Shown here piece after piece: positions 41,906 to 49,654 of a stretch of 64,000 nucleotides of DNA (its first letter is position 1; each line of letters opens with the position of its first letter). A model generated the notes under the pieces. The model made no database searches and was not told where the DNA came from. It was given only the letters and a program-made list of their open reading frames with translations. Source of the DNA: an uncultured Bacillota bacterium (GTDB taxonomy: Bacteria > Bacillota > Clostridia > Peptostreptococcales > Anaerovoracaceae); the NCBI GenBank assembly GCA_949292945.1, contig CASFAX010000001.1, forward strand, positions 63,341-127,340, read 5' to 3'. Made by a program: the position numbers and the translations under genes.

Positions 41906-43545
41906 TGAAGTACGACATCATTTTTACAAACGGCAAAATATTTACGTCCGATACGGAAAAGCCTTACGCCGAAGCGATGGCTGTAAAGAATGGACGAATA
42001 GCATTTATCGGAAGTATGGAAGAACTGAAAGGAGAAGCGGGCAGTGATTTGTCCTCATGCGCCGATAGCGTCTGCGATCTGGGTGGAAAGCGCATGCTGC
42101 CAGGTCTTATCGACAGCCACATGCATCCTGTAATGATTGCAGACAATATGAGTCAAATTGTATGTCTTCCACCTTACATTCATTCCATAGAGGAAATGAT
42201 TCCGGCCATCGCCGCAAAACGCAGGGAGCAGGGTCCCGATAAGTGGATTCTCGGCTGGGGATATGACGAAGGAAAGCTGGCCGAGGGACGTACGCCGACC
42301 AGGTACGATTTGGATAAAGGAGCCGCTGACGTTCCAGTCTGCATATTCCGTTCCTGCGGACATATAAGGTGCGTGAACAGCAAGGCCCTTGCCCTTGCAG
42401 GCATAACTTCAGAAACCCCCGATCCTGAAGGCGGAGAAATTGAAAGAGACGAAAACGGAGAGCCTACAGGCGTCCTCAAGGAAAATGCAAGGCTCATAAT
42501 GGACAAGATTATACCTGCCAAAACTCATGAGGAAATCGCAGACAGCCTCGTCGCTCTTTCAGATCTCCTCGCATCGCTGGGACTTACGGGCATCTCCGAT
42601 ATGGGTAATCTCGATGATACGGATTACTATGATATTTACACGATGGCTCACGAAAGGGGAATGTCGCAGAAGATCGGAATGTTCTATATGTGGGATTCCT
42701 TTGACGATAAGTCACGCATAAAGCTTACTCCTGAACGGCTCAATCCTGACGCAGCTGTCAAGGTTCAGGGTGTAAAGCTGATAAACGACGGCGGAATATC
42801 AGGACGTACCGCATGGGTGAACAAGCCGTATCCCGGAGGTGACGGAAATGAGCAGGGAATTAATACCTGCACCGAAGAAAATATGGTATCCGCCATGGAA
42901 TTTGCGAAAAACCACGGCGCCCAGCTTTCCGTTCACGCCATGGGACAAAACGCTATAGATATGGCTGTATCAATAATGGCTCGTGAAAAAGACTGGCTTG
43001 ACAGTCCGGATATCGATATGCCTCACGCCCGAGTTGAACACGCTTCCATGCCCACCCCTTACGCGCTAAAAACTGCCGCTGAAGCAGATATAGCTTTCGT
43101 CACTCAGCCGGTATTTATGTACGCCGAAATAGAAAGATACCTGGAAAACCTGGGAAAAGAATGGCTTCAGGCCACATTCCCTATGCAGGATATACTAAAA
43201 GCCGGCATAAGGATGGCATTTTCCACAGATGCCCCAGCAACACCTATCGCCGACGCATACAATCCATTTATCTGTATAAAGTCCGCCGTAACGAGAATCG
43301 CTGGAAACGGATACGATTGTGGTCAGAAACAGGCCGTGGATATTGAAACCGCGATCAGGCTTTACACCGCAGAAGGCGCCTATGTTATGGGATTTGCCGA
43401 TACGGGAATGCTTAAGAAGGGTTATAAGGCCGATTTCATAATTCTCGATAAGGATATCCTTAAAATACCTGCAAACGATATAGATAAGGTCAAGGTTGAG
43501 TCTACATACATAGACGGAAAAGAAGTGTACCGTATTCCAGAATAA
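41905..43545 (+). CDS. YtcJ-type amidohydrolase
   Basis: 546 residues of the amidohydrolase-3 (YtcJ/AepA/NfdA-like) group. The N-terminal beta-sandwich strand is FTNGKIFTSD, then LPGLIDSHMHPV with the first metal His-x-His. Further family stretches are KWILGWGYDEGKLAEGRTPTRYDLDK, HAMGQNAIDMAV, HARVEHASMP and FSTDAPATPIADAYNPF with the metal Asp. It hydrolyses an N-acyl or amide bond of an unknown small substrate. The GTG start overlaps the symporter TAG (TAGTG). Transport of an amino acid with release from an amide would make physiological sense. Confidence 0.92.
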   Translation: MKYDIIFTNGKIFTSDTEKPYAEAMAVKNGRIAFIGSMEELKGEAGSDLSSCADSVCDLGGKRMLPGLIDSHMHPVMIADNMSQIVCLPPYIHSIEEMIPAIAAKRREQGPDKWILGWGYDEGKLAEGRTPTRYDLDKGAADVPVCIFRSCGHIRCVNSKALALAGITSETPDPEGGEIERDENGEPTGVLKENARLIMDKIIPAKTHEEIADSLVALSDLLASLGLTGISDMGNLDDTDYYDIYTMAHERGMSQKIGMFYMWDSFDDKSRIKLTPERLNPDAAVKVQGVKLINDGGISGRTAWVNKPYPGGDGNEQGINTCTEENMVSAMEFAKNHGAQLSVHAMGQNAIDMAVSIMAREKDWLDSPDIDMPHARVEHASMPTPYALKTAAEADIAFVTQPVFMYAEIERYLENLGKEWLQATFPMQDILKAGIRMAFSTDAPATPIADAYNPFICIKSAVTRIAGNGYDCGQKQAVDIETAIRLYTAEGAYVMGFADTGMLKKGYKADFIILDKDILKIPANDIDKVKVESTYIDGKEVYRIPE

Positions 43546-43577
43546 CTCTACTGAAAATAACATTTCTCCCATTAAAG

Positions 43578-43617
43578 CAGACTGCCTCTCCGGCATTTAC
43601 GGCCGTAGGGCAGTCTG
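43578..43617. terminator. Hairpin between amidohydrolase and DUF3791 genes
   Basis: CAGACTGCC pairs with GGCAGTCTG between two convergent genes. Neither strand has a strong T-run, so termination efficiency is uncertain. Confidence 0.5.
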
Positions 43618-43631
43618 AATAGCTGCTTATT

Positions 43632-43841
43632 CTACCATGCCGGCCTGCCGGTTTCCATCATGCTGTCAATATCTCTGAATGCATTTTCTAAAGACTCCGT
43701 ATGATACATCTCATACATATCGTATATGAACGATGTGATTCCCTTTTCATCCCATTGATTTATAAGTTCTGCTGCACTGCAATTCTTATGTGCAGCATAT
43801 TGTTCAGTAAGAAAAATAAAGAAATCCATTTCCTTCGACAC
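43632..43841 (-). CDS. DUF3791-like small protein
   Basis: 69 residues. MDFFIFLTEQYAAHKNCSAAELINQWDEKGITSFIYDMYEMYHTES fits the DUF3791 pattern: a short helical protein that begins with an FFxFxxE helix and ends with a 'YDMYxxxHT' segment. DUF3791 genes are often found beside DUF3990 genes, as here. Function is not established; an antitoxin or adaptor role is inference. The start is GTG with a strong GGAGGG site, one base after the stop of the preceding small gene. Confidence 0.7.
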   Translation of the reverse strand: MSKEMDFFIFLTEQYAAHKNCSAAELINQWDEKGITSFIYDMYEMYHTESLENAFRDIDSMMETGRPAW

Positions 43842-43842
43842 G

Positions 43843-44088
43843 CTAATCCCTCCTTAAGTACAAAGATGTCTGAGGTGTGCCTGTAATTTGTTCATTTTCC
43901 CACATATCGAAAATGCCGATAGGCGAAAAATCCCACATTTCGAGACTATCGTCTGTTAACATACTGTACGTTTCAGAATTCCAAAATCTGCGCAGAGCTT
44001 CCATATTTTCCATGCCGTATTTATTGGAGATTTTGTTTACTATCTCTGCATCATAGTAACTCAGAATGTACGGCTTTAAGTTATCCAT
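43843..44088 (-). CDS. Small uncharacterised protein of the DUF3990/DUF3791 cluster
   Basis: 81 residues, acidic. MDNLKPYILSYYDAEIVNKISNKYGMENMEALRRFWNSETYSMLTDDSLEMWDFSPIGIFDMWENEQITG. The pattern 'EALxxFxxSETYxML...MWxFSPxxIFDMWExExxTG' is one I associate with small partner proteins of DUF3990 genes, but I know no assigned function. TGAGGTG stands 8 nt before the ATG. It lies between the DUF3990 and DUF3791 genes, with a 58-bp gap to the former and 1 bp to the latter. It could be an antitoxin or target adaptor. Confidence 0.7.
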   Translation of the reverse strand: MDNLKPYILSYYDAEIVNKISNKYGMENMEALRRFWNSETYSMLTDDSLEMWDFSPIGIFDMWENEQITGTPQTSLYLRRD

Positions 44089-44146
44089 TCCTAATCACCT
44101 CACAAAATCTAAGTCTGAGTAAGGCTGCTTCGCTCTTAAAAGCGAA

Positions 44147-44560
44147 TTAATCTTTGAGCCTCTGAGGAAGCAGTCTTCGTATTGCTTCCTCCTCCGTATA
44201 CAGACCGCTAAAATATGCCGTTATTACAGGCTGAGTTTTATCGTTTGCAACCGGACCGATGACTATATCATAATCATCCGTTGCATTTTCATTCTTGCGA
44301 TTATTCGCTGTGTATCTTAACAATGCCGCATTAGGTTCTATAAAACGTAATATCTTCAAATCATTCAGTTTATCTTCACATTCAAACACTGTGATTATTT
44401 CCTGTCCGCTTTCCCTCCTGCGGCATGTTAAAGCTGCCCATCTTTCAGCCTGCTCATAGCTGGATGTCAGATAAAATCCCTGTCCAAAATCCAGTTTTCT
44501 GTCTGATGCAATTATCCTTGGTTCTCTTACTTCTACATTACTACCGTGATATAACTTCAT
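44147..44560 (-). CDS. DUF3990 protein, ADP-ribosyltransferase-like
   Basis: 137 residues. The start MKLYHGSN and the later FGQGFYLTSSYEQAERWA parallel the His-Gly-Ser and Gly-x-Gly-x-Tyr-(Phe/Leu) segments of the ADP-ribosyltransferase (PARP-like) fold, giving the H and Y of an H-Y-E type active site. The third catalytic residue is not certain; a Glu in YTEEEAIRR is possible. DUF3990 is otherwise uncharacterised to my knowledge. AAGGAG stands 6 nt before the ATG. A NADAR gene lies 34 bp upstream and two small genes follow, all on the same strand. The region is visibly richer in AT than its neighbours, which suggests acquisition. Confidence 0.75.
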   Translation of the reverse strand: MKLYHGSNVEVREPRIIASDRKLDFGQGFYLTSSYEQAERWAALTCRRRESGQEIITVFECEDKLNDLKILRFIEPNAALLRYTANNRKNENATDDYDIVIGPVANDKTQPVITAYFSGLYTEEEAIRRLLPQRLKD

Positions 44561-44594
44561 CTATTACTCCTTCACGCAGCCATTCCCTAGTTCG

Positions 44595-45068
44595 TTAAAG
44601 TACCTTCCTTACCATCATCAACGCATATCCTAACAAATTCTTACCCTTCCATTTAGCCGTATCGAATCTGTCCGGATCCTTCATGGACAATCCGATTCCC
44701 CAGATAGTATCTTTTACTGCACACTCTGCCAGCAAAGCATCTCCGGTGCTCATAAGTTCATTTCGCAGTTCTTTGTTCTGCGAAAACTTGGCAAGAAGCC
44801 CCTCGTAAACGATTATCTGCCTGACTCCGTTCCAATAGTGGTCATCGTATCCCGATACCTTTCTTCCTAAGGCTTTGATTTCGGCGACATCATCCGTTTC
44901 CATTACAAGATCTGCAGTCCGCACATCGCCGAAACACACGGCTTTCCGATGCATCATAAACTGCTCCATGGAAGAGTATTTTATTCCGTCTGCTTCGAAT
45001 TCAGCTCTGTACCAGTTGCTCAGGTACCCGTTTTTCTCATCCGGGTTATGAAAACACACTACACCCAT
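44595..45068 (-). CDS. NADAR family protein (YbiA-like)
   Basis: 157 residues, complete. NADAR signatures: CFHNPDEKNGYLSNWYRAEFEADGIKYSSMEQFMMHRKAVCFGD, ALGRKVSGYDDHYWNGVRQIIVYEGLLAKFSQN, LLAECAVKDTIWGIGL and WKGKNLLGYALMMVR. NADAR proteins act as N-glycosidases on ADP-ribose-linked or riboflavin-pathway compounds. Some reverse guanosine ADP-ribosylation made by DarT-type toxins (established for the family, not for this member). Here the gene leads an ART-like gene on the same strand, which invites the antitoxin reading. A TATACT box at 45115-45120 (minus strand) may be its -10. Confidence 0.92.
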   Translation of the reverse strand: MGVVCFHNPDEKNGYLSNWYRAEFEADGIKYSSMEQFMMHRKAVCFGDVRTADLVMETDDVAEIKALGRKVSGYDDHYWNGVRQIIVYEGLLAKFSQNKELRNELMSTGDALLAECAVKDTIWGIGLSMKDPDRFDTAKWKGKNLLGYALMMVRKVL

Positions 45069-45133
45069 TATTAATCGCCAACCTTTCTCACTGCAAAGCG
45101 CTAGATTTACCCATAGTATACCATATTCTCATA

Positions 45134-45168
45134 ATAAAAAAACACCTCAGGCTTGCAAACCTGAGGTG
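45134..45168 (-). terminator. Terminator of rpmE
   Basis: Perfect stem CACCTCAGG/CCTGAGGTG with an 8-nt loop and a following TTTTTTT on the minus strand. Confidence 0.92.
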
Positions 45169-45183
45169 ATTCCTCTTCGAGTA

Positions 45184-45384
45184 TTAGTCAAGGTGGTACT
45201 TATTCTTGAACTTCTCAACACGACCGCCGCGGTTGATGAACTTCTGCTGACCTGTAAAGAACGGATGGCACGCCGAGCAGACATCAAGTCTCATTTCTTC
45301 TTTCGTCGATCTGGTGACAAAAGTATTTCCACATGCGCAAGTTACTTTACATTCCTTATACTCAGGATGGATTCCTTCCTTCAT
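45184..45384 (-). CDS. rpmE: 50S ribosomal protein L31
   Basis: 66 residues, [22 protein letters not shown]...[30 protein letters not shown]. The zinc-binding Cys form (CxC and CxxC) is kept, so it is the C+ type. The start at 45384 follows AGAGGT; the in-frame codons further upstream are not needed. Confidence 0.97.
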   Translation of the reverse strand: MKEGIHPEYKECKVTCACGNTFVTRSTKEEMRLDVCSACHPFFTGQQKFINRGGRVEKFKNKYHLD

Positions 45385-45627
45385 GCTTTTACCTCTTTCC
45401 TGCTCAGGTATAACCCCGTGCATAATTTATTTTGCCATGTTTACACAGCGGTGATATTATATCACAACTCGTCAAAAGGTGCAATCACAATTTTTGCAGC
45501 GGCCCAGCGGGCCCGCGGCGCGGCCATCGACGCAACGGACTTTCCTCAGCAAGCTTTTCATCAGCAGACTGTTTCCGGGGACCACTTCCCCAGAAGGCTG
45601 TTTTGTCAAAACGACGCCTTCCTTTGT

Positions 45628-45915
45628 CTACTTCTCGATTTTCTCGATTCTCGTTTCAAACCCGTACCGGTTCTTTATCTCTCCCAGCAGATTGAAGTGT
45701 TCCTGCATGCTGTGCGCCTTCTGATCCTCTGCGGTCTCCCACTTTTCCAGGAGCAGAAGTTCTCTGTCGTTTTCGGTCGAGATGAAGTATTCGTACTGAA
45801 GGCAGCCTTTCTCTTCTCTCGTTTTGCTGACGATTCCGGCTTCGTTTGCTTCTCTCAGGAAGCCCTTTACGTCATCGCTTTCTTTTGCGGTGTAATAAAC
45901 GTGCAGGTAAAGCAT
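45628..45915 (-). CDS. Antibiotic biosynthesis monooxygenase (ABM) domain protein
   Basis: 95 residues of the small dimeric alpha/beta-barrel ABM family (YgiN/HmoB-like). Conserved: SKTREEKGCLQYEYFISTENDRELLLLEKWETAEDQKAHSMQEHF. Members include quinol monooxygenases and haem-degrading enzymes; many have no known substrate. Monocistronic, next to a GC-rich non-coding stretch (45480-45627) in which I see nothing. Confidence 0.88.
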   Translation of the reverse strand: MLYLHVYYTAKESDDVKGFLREANEAGIVSKTREEKGCLQYEYFISTENDRELLLLEKWETAEDQKAHSMQEHFNLLGEIKNRYGFETRIEKIEK

Positions 45916-45962
45916 TTTATCATCTCCTATTTAAATCATTTATCTTTTTAATCAGTCCGCTT

Positions 45963-46283
45963 TTAAATCACACGAATCAAAATCATGTAAATTACCGTTC
46001 CTGTGAGAATGGACAGTATCATGTTGTGCCGCCACTTGTGAACTGCCACGACAGAAAGGACTGCAACGATTTCAGGAATTCCGTGGGTGAGCCCCGTAAA
46101 GTCCGTGTTTCTCAGGCAGTAGACTACCAGCATGGCGATTATGGCGTTTGGAAGAACATCTCCCAGATAGAGGATTACCTTCGGCGTTCCCTTTGAGAAC
46201 ATTATGAACGGAAGGAACCTTAAGAGCATGGTGCATGCGGCCATGGCTCCTATGAGAAGCAGGGAATGACCTGTATCTATCAT
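45963..46283 (-). CDS. azlD: Branched-chain amino-acid exporter subunit AzlD
   Basis: 106 residues with about four membrane segments: LLLIGAMAACTMLLRFLPFIMF, VILYLGDVLPNAIIAMLVVYCLR and others. Together with AzlC it exports branched-chain amino acids or analogues such as azaleucine. The ATG at 46283 overlaps the azlC TGA (ATGA), the usual azlCD junction, with AAGGAGG in the azlC tail. A longer reading upstream is only the azlC region in another frame. Confidence 0.93.
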   Translation of the reverse strand: MIDTGHSLLLIGAMAACTMLLRFLPFIMFSKGTPKVILYLGDVLPNAIIAMLVVYCLRNTDFTGLTHGIPEIVAVLSVVAVHKWRHNMILSILTGTVIYMILIRVI

Positions 46284-46981
46284 GACTCGCTGCCTCCTTC
46301 CTTTTTTACGATGACCGGTTTGAGAAGGAGCAGAGCTGCGGCTATTATCAGCATGGACGGTATGAGGAAATAGTCTGCGCCGAATATTAGCAGGCATACT
46401 ACCGTTATCCCCAGGCCCAGAAGGGCCGGAACGTGATTTGCGCTCTTCTCCCACTGTTCCACCAGCATCACCACGAACAGGGCTGTCATGGAAAAGTCTA
46501 TTCCTGCGGAATTGAATTCAACCGTGTTTCCGATAAACGCGCCGATGAAGCTTCCGATAATCCAGTAGCTGTGGTTCATCATCGAAAGGAGGAAGTAGTA
46601 CCAGTGCTCGTCCACGTCCTCCGGAACATCACCGGTGCAGACCAGCGAGTATGTCTCGTCGGTAAGGGCAAAGATGGCGTAGAACCTCTTCCAGTCCATC
46701 TTTCCGTATTTCTTCAGCATGGATATTCCGTAAAACAGATGGCGGGCGTTTATCATAAGGCTCATCAGTATTGTAGATACCAGGGATGCACCTGTAGCCA
46801 GAAGTTCCACTCCCACGTACTGAAGGGTCCCGGCCAGAACTACCGTGCTCATCAGTATGGCCCACCAGAAGGAATAGCCTTTGTCTGCCAGAAGCACTCC
46901 GAAGCCGATGCCCAGGACTATGTACCCTGCCATAACGGGAAGAGATCTCATAAACGAATATTTCAGCGTTGCCTTATTCAT
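46280..46981 (-). CDS. azlC: Branched-chain amino-acid exporter subunit AzlC
   Basis: 233 residues with six to seven membrane segments. AzlC signatures: SLPVMAGYIVLGIGFGVLLADKGYSFWWAILMSTVVLAGTLQY, MINARHLFYGISMLKKY and FALTDETYSLV. It is the large subunit of the AzlCD exporter. The window thus has both a BrnQ importer and an AzlCD exporter for branched-chain amino acids. Confidence 0.95.
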   Translation of the reverse strand: MNKATLKYSFMRSLPVMAGYIVLGIGFGVLLADKGYSFWWAILMSTVVLAGTLQYVGVELLATGASLVSTILMSLMINARHLFYGISMLKKYGKMDWKRFYAIFALTDETYSLVCTGDVPEDVDEHWYYFLLSMMNHSYWIIGSFIGAFIGNTVEFNSAGIDFSMTALFVVMLVEQWEKSANHVPALLGLGITVVCLLIFGADYFLIPSMLIIAAALLLLKPVIVKKEGGSES

Positions 46982-46995
46982 CGCCTGGGCTCTCC

Positions 46996-48003
46996 TTATA
47001 CAGGTGTGCTTTCCACGGCGGCGGCAAACAGCCTTCCGGCTCCGTCTATGACCTTTATGAAGCTCTTCATTTCCTCCCTCTTCTGAGCTGCCTTCTTATC
47101 GGCTTCCGCTTCAAAGTACTTAGGGCAGCCGTTGAGGGCTATGAAAAGCCAGCCTCCGTTAAAGGATACAGCTACGGGGCAGCCGGCGTCCTCCTTTATA
47201 TCGAGAAGGATCTCTCTGAAATCATCTGTGAAAAAGCCGTTTAGTCTGTTAGGCTTCTGGGCGTAGACTGTAAAGGTGCTGTCAAACTCCTCGTCGCCCG
47301 TCTCTATTATGTGGTCTACGGTGTGACCTGCCGTTTCGGGATCGTAATCCTTTGACAAAATCTGCAGAAATCCGTTTTTGGCAAGAGGGGCAGCATCGTC
47401 ATTCCACACCATTCCGAGGACTCCGTCGAATATGTCTCTGCTGTCCATGCGTCCCTTTTCATTTCTCTGAGGAACTCCGGCCTTCAGGTCTGTCATTCTG
47501 AAATACGTGTCGCCGTATTCTCCGTACAGCGTATCGTGGGTGTAGCAGAGCCTGTCGTACCTTACGTTAACCAGCACGCTGGCCTCCATCATTTCGTATT
47601 CCAGTCCCGGTTCTTCCTTATATATGGACATGTCTATAAGGTCGGACTCCTCTTCCGGCATGTTCACCAGCATTTCCTGCCTGTAGGCTGTCCAGAAGGA
47701 TCCTTCGGCACGCTTTGCTATAAGGGAGTAGAGAATTCCGTTTATGCCTATTCCGCACACTGCGGTGCAGGCTATGGTCAGAAGAATTCCCTGAGGCACT
47801 CCGCCTGCGGATTTGTAGTACTGAGGAAATGTGACTATCATGTATACGAGGGCCAGAGCCATGACGGCTATGGTTCCTATCTTCGATACCTTTATGAGAA
47901 GCTGGGATTTGTAGCCCAGTCTGTCCAGTTCCTCGTCGCTGTGGCGGGTGTTATTCCTCGCCATCTTCCTGTCGGTGATTATTTTACGATCATTTTTTGC
48001 CAT
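46996..48003 (-). CDS. DUF3137-like membrane protein
   Basis: 335 residues. Two membrane helices near the N-terminus (about 38-58 and 70-92) are followed by a soluble region of about 220 residues. That part contains MMEASVLVNVRYDRLCYTHDTLYGEYGDTYFRMTDLKA, FDGVLGMVW and VAVSFNGGWLFIALNG, resembling DUF3137 proteins, where the outer part has alternating strands and a 'G.l..' turn. No function is known. Gaps of 2 bp to the upstream carboxypeptidase gene and 14 bp to azlC suggest one transcript. Confidence 0.6.
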   Translation of the reverse strand: MAKNDRKIITDRKMARNNTRHSDEELDRLGYKSQLLIKVSKIGTIAVMALALVYMIVTFPQYYKSAGGVPQGILLTIACTAVCGIGINGILYSLIAKRAEGSFWTAYRQEMLVNMPEEESDLIDMSIYKEEPGLEYEMMEASVLVNVRYDRLCYTHDTLYGEYGDTYFRMTDLKAGVPQRNEKGRMDSRDIFDGVLGMVWNDDAAPLAKNGFLQILSKDYDPETAGHTVDHIIETGDEEFDSTFTVYAQKPNRLNGFFTDDFREILLDIKEDAGCPVAVSFNGGWLFIALNGCPKYFEAEADKKAAQKREEMKSFIKVIDGAGRLFAAAVESTPV

Positions 48004-48005
48004 TT

Positions 48006-48842
48006 CTATACGCTCCCGTAGTATTCTTCCAGCGTAAGTCCGCTGTTTTTAACTTTTGCTGCGAGATCTTTCCCTAAATACCTGTAGTGCCATGCCTCAA
48101 ACACATAACCGGTTACGTTCGTCTTTCCCTCAGGATACCTGAGAATCCATCCGTATTCGTGGGCGTGAGCGGTCATCCACTTTCCCAGTCCCGTTTCCAG
48201 AAGGTCGTAGTGAAGAGACCAGTCAGGACTTATGTCCATGGCAAGCCCCAGCTCGTGCTCGCTGGATCTCGGGTATGCGCTCAGGTACGGCGCTCCTTCC
48301 GGATCCTGGGCCATGTAGTTTGAGTAAAGGCTTATCTGGGTCGCCTTCGTCCTGTACCCGCTGATTACGTTAAAGGTGTACCCGTCCGCTTCAGCGGCTT
48401 TTTTAAGTTCCTCAAAAGCTGCGGCTGCTTCTGCCCTTAAGGACTGACCGCCGCCTACGGAAACCAGATCCGACGGCTGCCAGTCGTCGGGAAGAAAGTT
48501 TGATTTGTTTACCAGGGCTGTTATGCTGTCAGGGTTTGAGACTACCGATACTCCTTCAGGTCTGGGATACGGATCGGACATGTTCTGGGAAGAGCCTGAA
48601 CTGCCGCTTCCTTCGGTGCTTTCTCCATCTTCGGCCTGGGGTGTTTCTTCATCTTTCCCGTCGCTGTTTTCCTCCGCTTCCGGCTCTTCATCCTTTTCTT
48701 CCGGCGAAACTTCTTCCGTTCCGGGATTATCGCCAGGCGCTTTGCCGCCATCTCCCGAAGAAAGATGCCAGATTAAAACCCCTGCTGTGAGAATCAGCAG
48801 AGCCGCAGCTATCCCTATCCCGATTTTCTTCTTTCTGTCCAT
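48006..48842 (-). CDS. D-alanyl-D-alanine carboxypeptidase, VanY (M15B) family
   Basis: 278 residues. A single N-terminal membrane anchor (about 7-24) and an acidic Glu/Asp/Ser linker to about residue 90 lead to the zinc peptidase domain. Metal ligands and catalytic residues lie in SSEHELGLAMDIS (H and D), and in EAWHYRYLG (Glu and His). FNVISGYRTKATQISLYSNYM is the usual family start. It trims terminal D-Ala from peptidoglycan stems. No vancomycin-resistance genes are near, so a housekeeping wall role is likely. Confidence 0.94.
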   Translation of the reverse strand: MDRKKKIGIGIAAALLILTAGVLIWHLSSGDGGKAPGDNPGTEEVSPEEKDEEPEAEENSDGKDEETPQAEDGESTEGSGSSGSSQNMSDPYPRPEGVSVVSNPDSITALVNKSNFLPDDWQPSDLVSVGGGQSLRAEAAAAFEELKKAAEADGYTFNVISGYRTKATQISLYSNYMAQDPEGAPYLSAYPRSSEHELGLAMDISPDWSLHYDLLETGLGKWMTAHAHEYGWILRYPEGKTNVTGYVFEAWHYRYLGKDLAAKVKNSGLTLEEYYGSV

Positions 48843-48857
48843 TGTAAATCCCCTTTG

Positions 48858-49649
48858 TTATACGTAAAGTCTGTTCACGTTTCTTTCCGGACATACTTCC
48901 CTCAGATGATTTTCCGTACCTTTCACCCTTTCAGCGTCTACCGAACGGGATCCTATGGGACAAAGTCTTACGCACCTCATACAGGATATGCACCTGGTTT
49001 CATCGGTCTTGTAAGGCTCCGACATGGGAATTGCTCCAACAGGACATTTTGATGCGCAGAGCCCGCAGATCATGCATCTTTCATCTGCCTGAGGATAGAG
49101 CTTAACATCCTTCATAGGCTGATAAGGCCTGTTTCCCGGAATTTCTGATTCTACCATGAATTCCGCAGACCCTCCTTCTATCTGAGCCAGAGCCGCCTGT
49201 CCCTTAATCGTCTGAGCAAAGAGTTTAAGCTCGGCCTCGTCGCCAGCGTCAGGTCTTCCCTCTGCTATGGCAGGGGCGATAGAGTGCTGGGCCACCGCCT
49301 CCACTCCCGCTATTATGTTAAATCCTGCCTCGGTCAGAGCGTCCGAAAGTTCCAGCAGGGCGTCCTCAACAGCTCTGTTTCCGTATACCGCCACGGGAAC
49401 GGCCATTGCGCCGCCCCCTTTAATCTTCTTTATCCTCTCTATGCACACGGTCGGAACCCTTCCGCAGAATACAGGAACTCCCGCTACGAGAATCTCGCCT
49501 TTTCCCATCTCGTATTTTGCAAAGTTGCATCCCGCCTGGGTCAGATCTATATACCTTATCTGACCGCCTGCGGCTATTTCATCTCCCATAATCTTAACAA
49601 CCTTTTCCGTGCCGCCGGTAGGGCTGAAATACGCTGCGCTTACCTTCAT
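48858..49649 (-). CDS. Flavodoxin-like ferredoxin (EFR1-type)
   Basis: About 263 residues. An N-terminal flavodoxin-like domain (YFSPTGGTEKVVKIMGDEIA, LVAGVPVFCGRVP, AVPVAVYGNRAVEDAL) is joined to two [4Fe-4S] clusters: CMICGLCASKCPVGAI and CISCMRCVRLCP. It should carry electrons between flavin and iron-sulphur centres. The ribosome site GGAGGG is formed by the last codons of the preceding AKR fusion gene, 5 bp upstream, so the two are coupled and may work as one redox pair. Confidence 0.9.
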   Translation of the reverse strand: MKVSAAYFSPTGGTEKVVKIMGDEIAAGGQIRYIDLTQAGCNFAKYEMGKGEILVAGVPVFCGRVPTVCIERIKKIKGGGAMAVPVAVYGNRAVEDALLELSDALTEAGFNIIAGVEAVAQHSIAPAIAEGRPDAGDEAELKLFAQTIKGQAALAQIEGGSAEFMVESEIPGNRPYQPMKDVKLYPQADERCMICGLCASKCPVGAIPMSEPYKTDETRCISCMRCVRLCPIGSRSVDAERVKGTENHLREVCPERNVNRLYV

Positions 49650-49654
49650 AGCTT

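Noticed and set aside
45963..46454. Longer AzlD with a hydrophilic N-terminus
   Set aside because: The extension is the azlC coding region in another frame; the ATGA overlap with a strong AAGGAGG site at 46283 fits the family.
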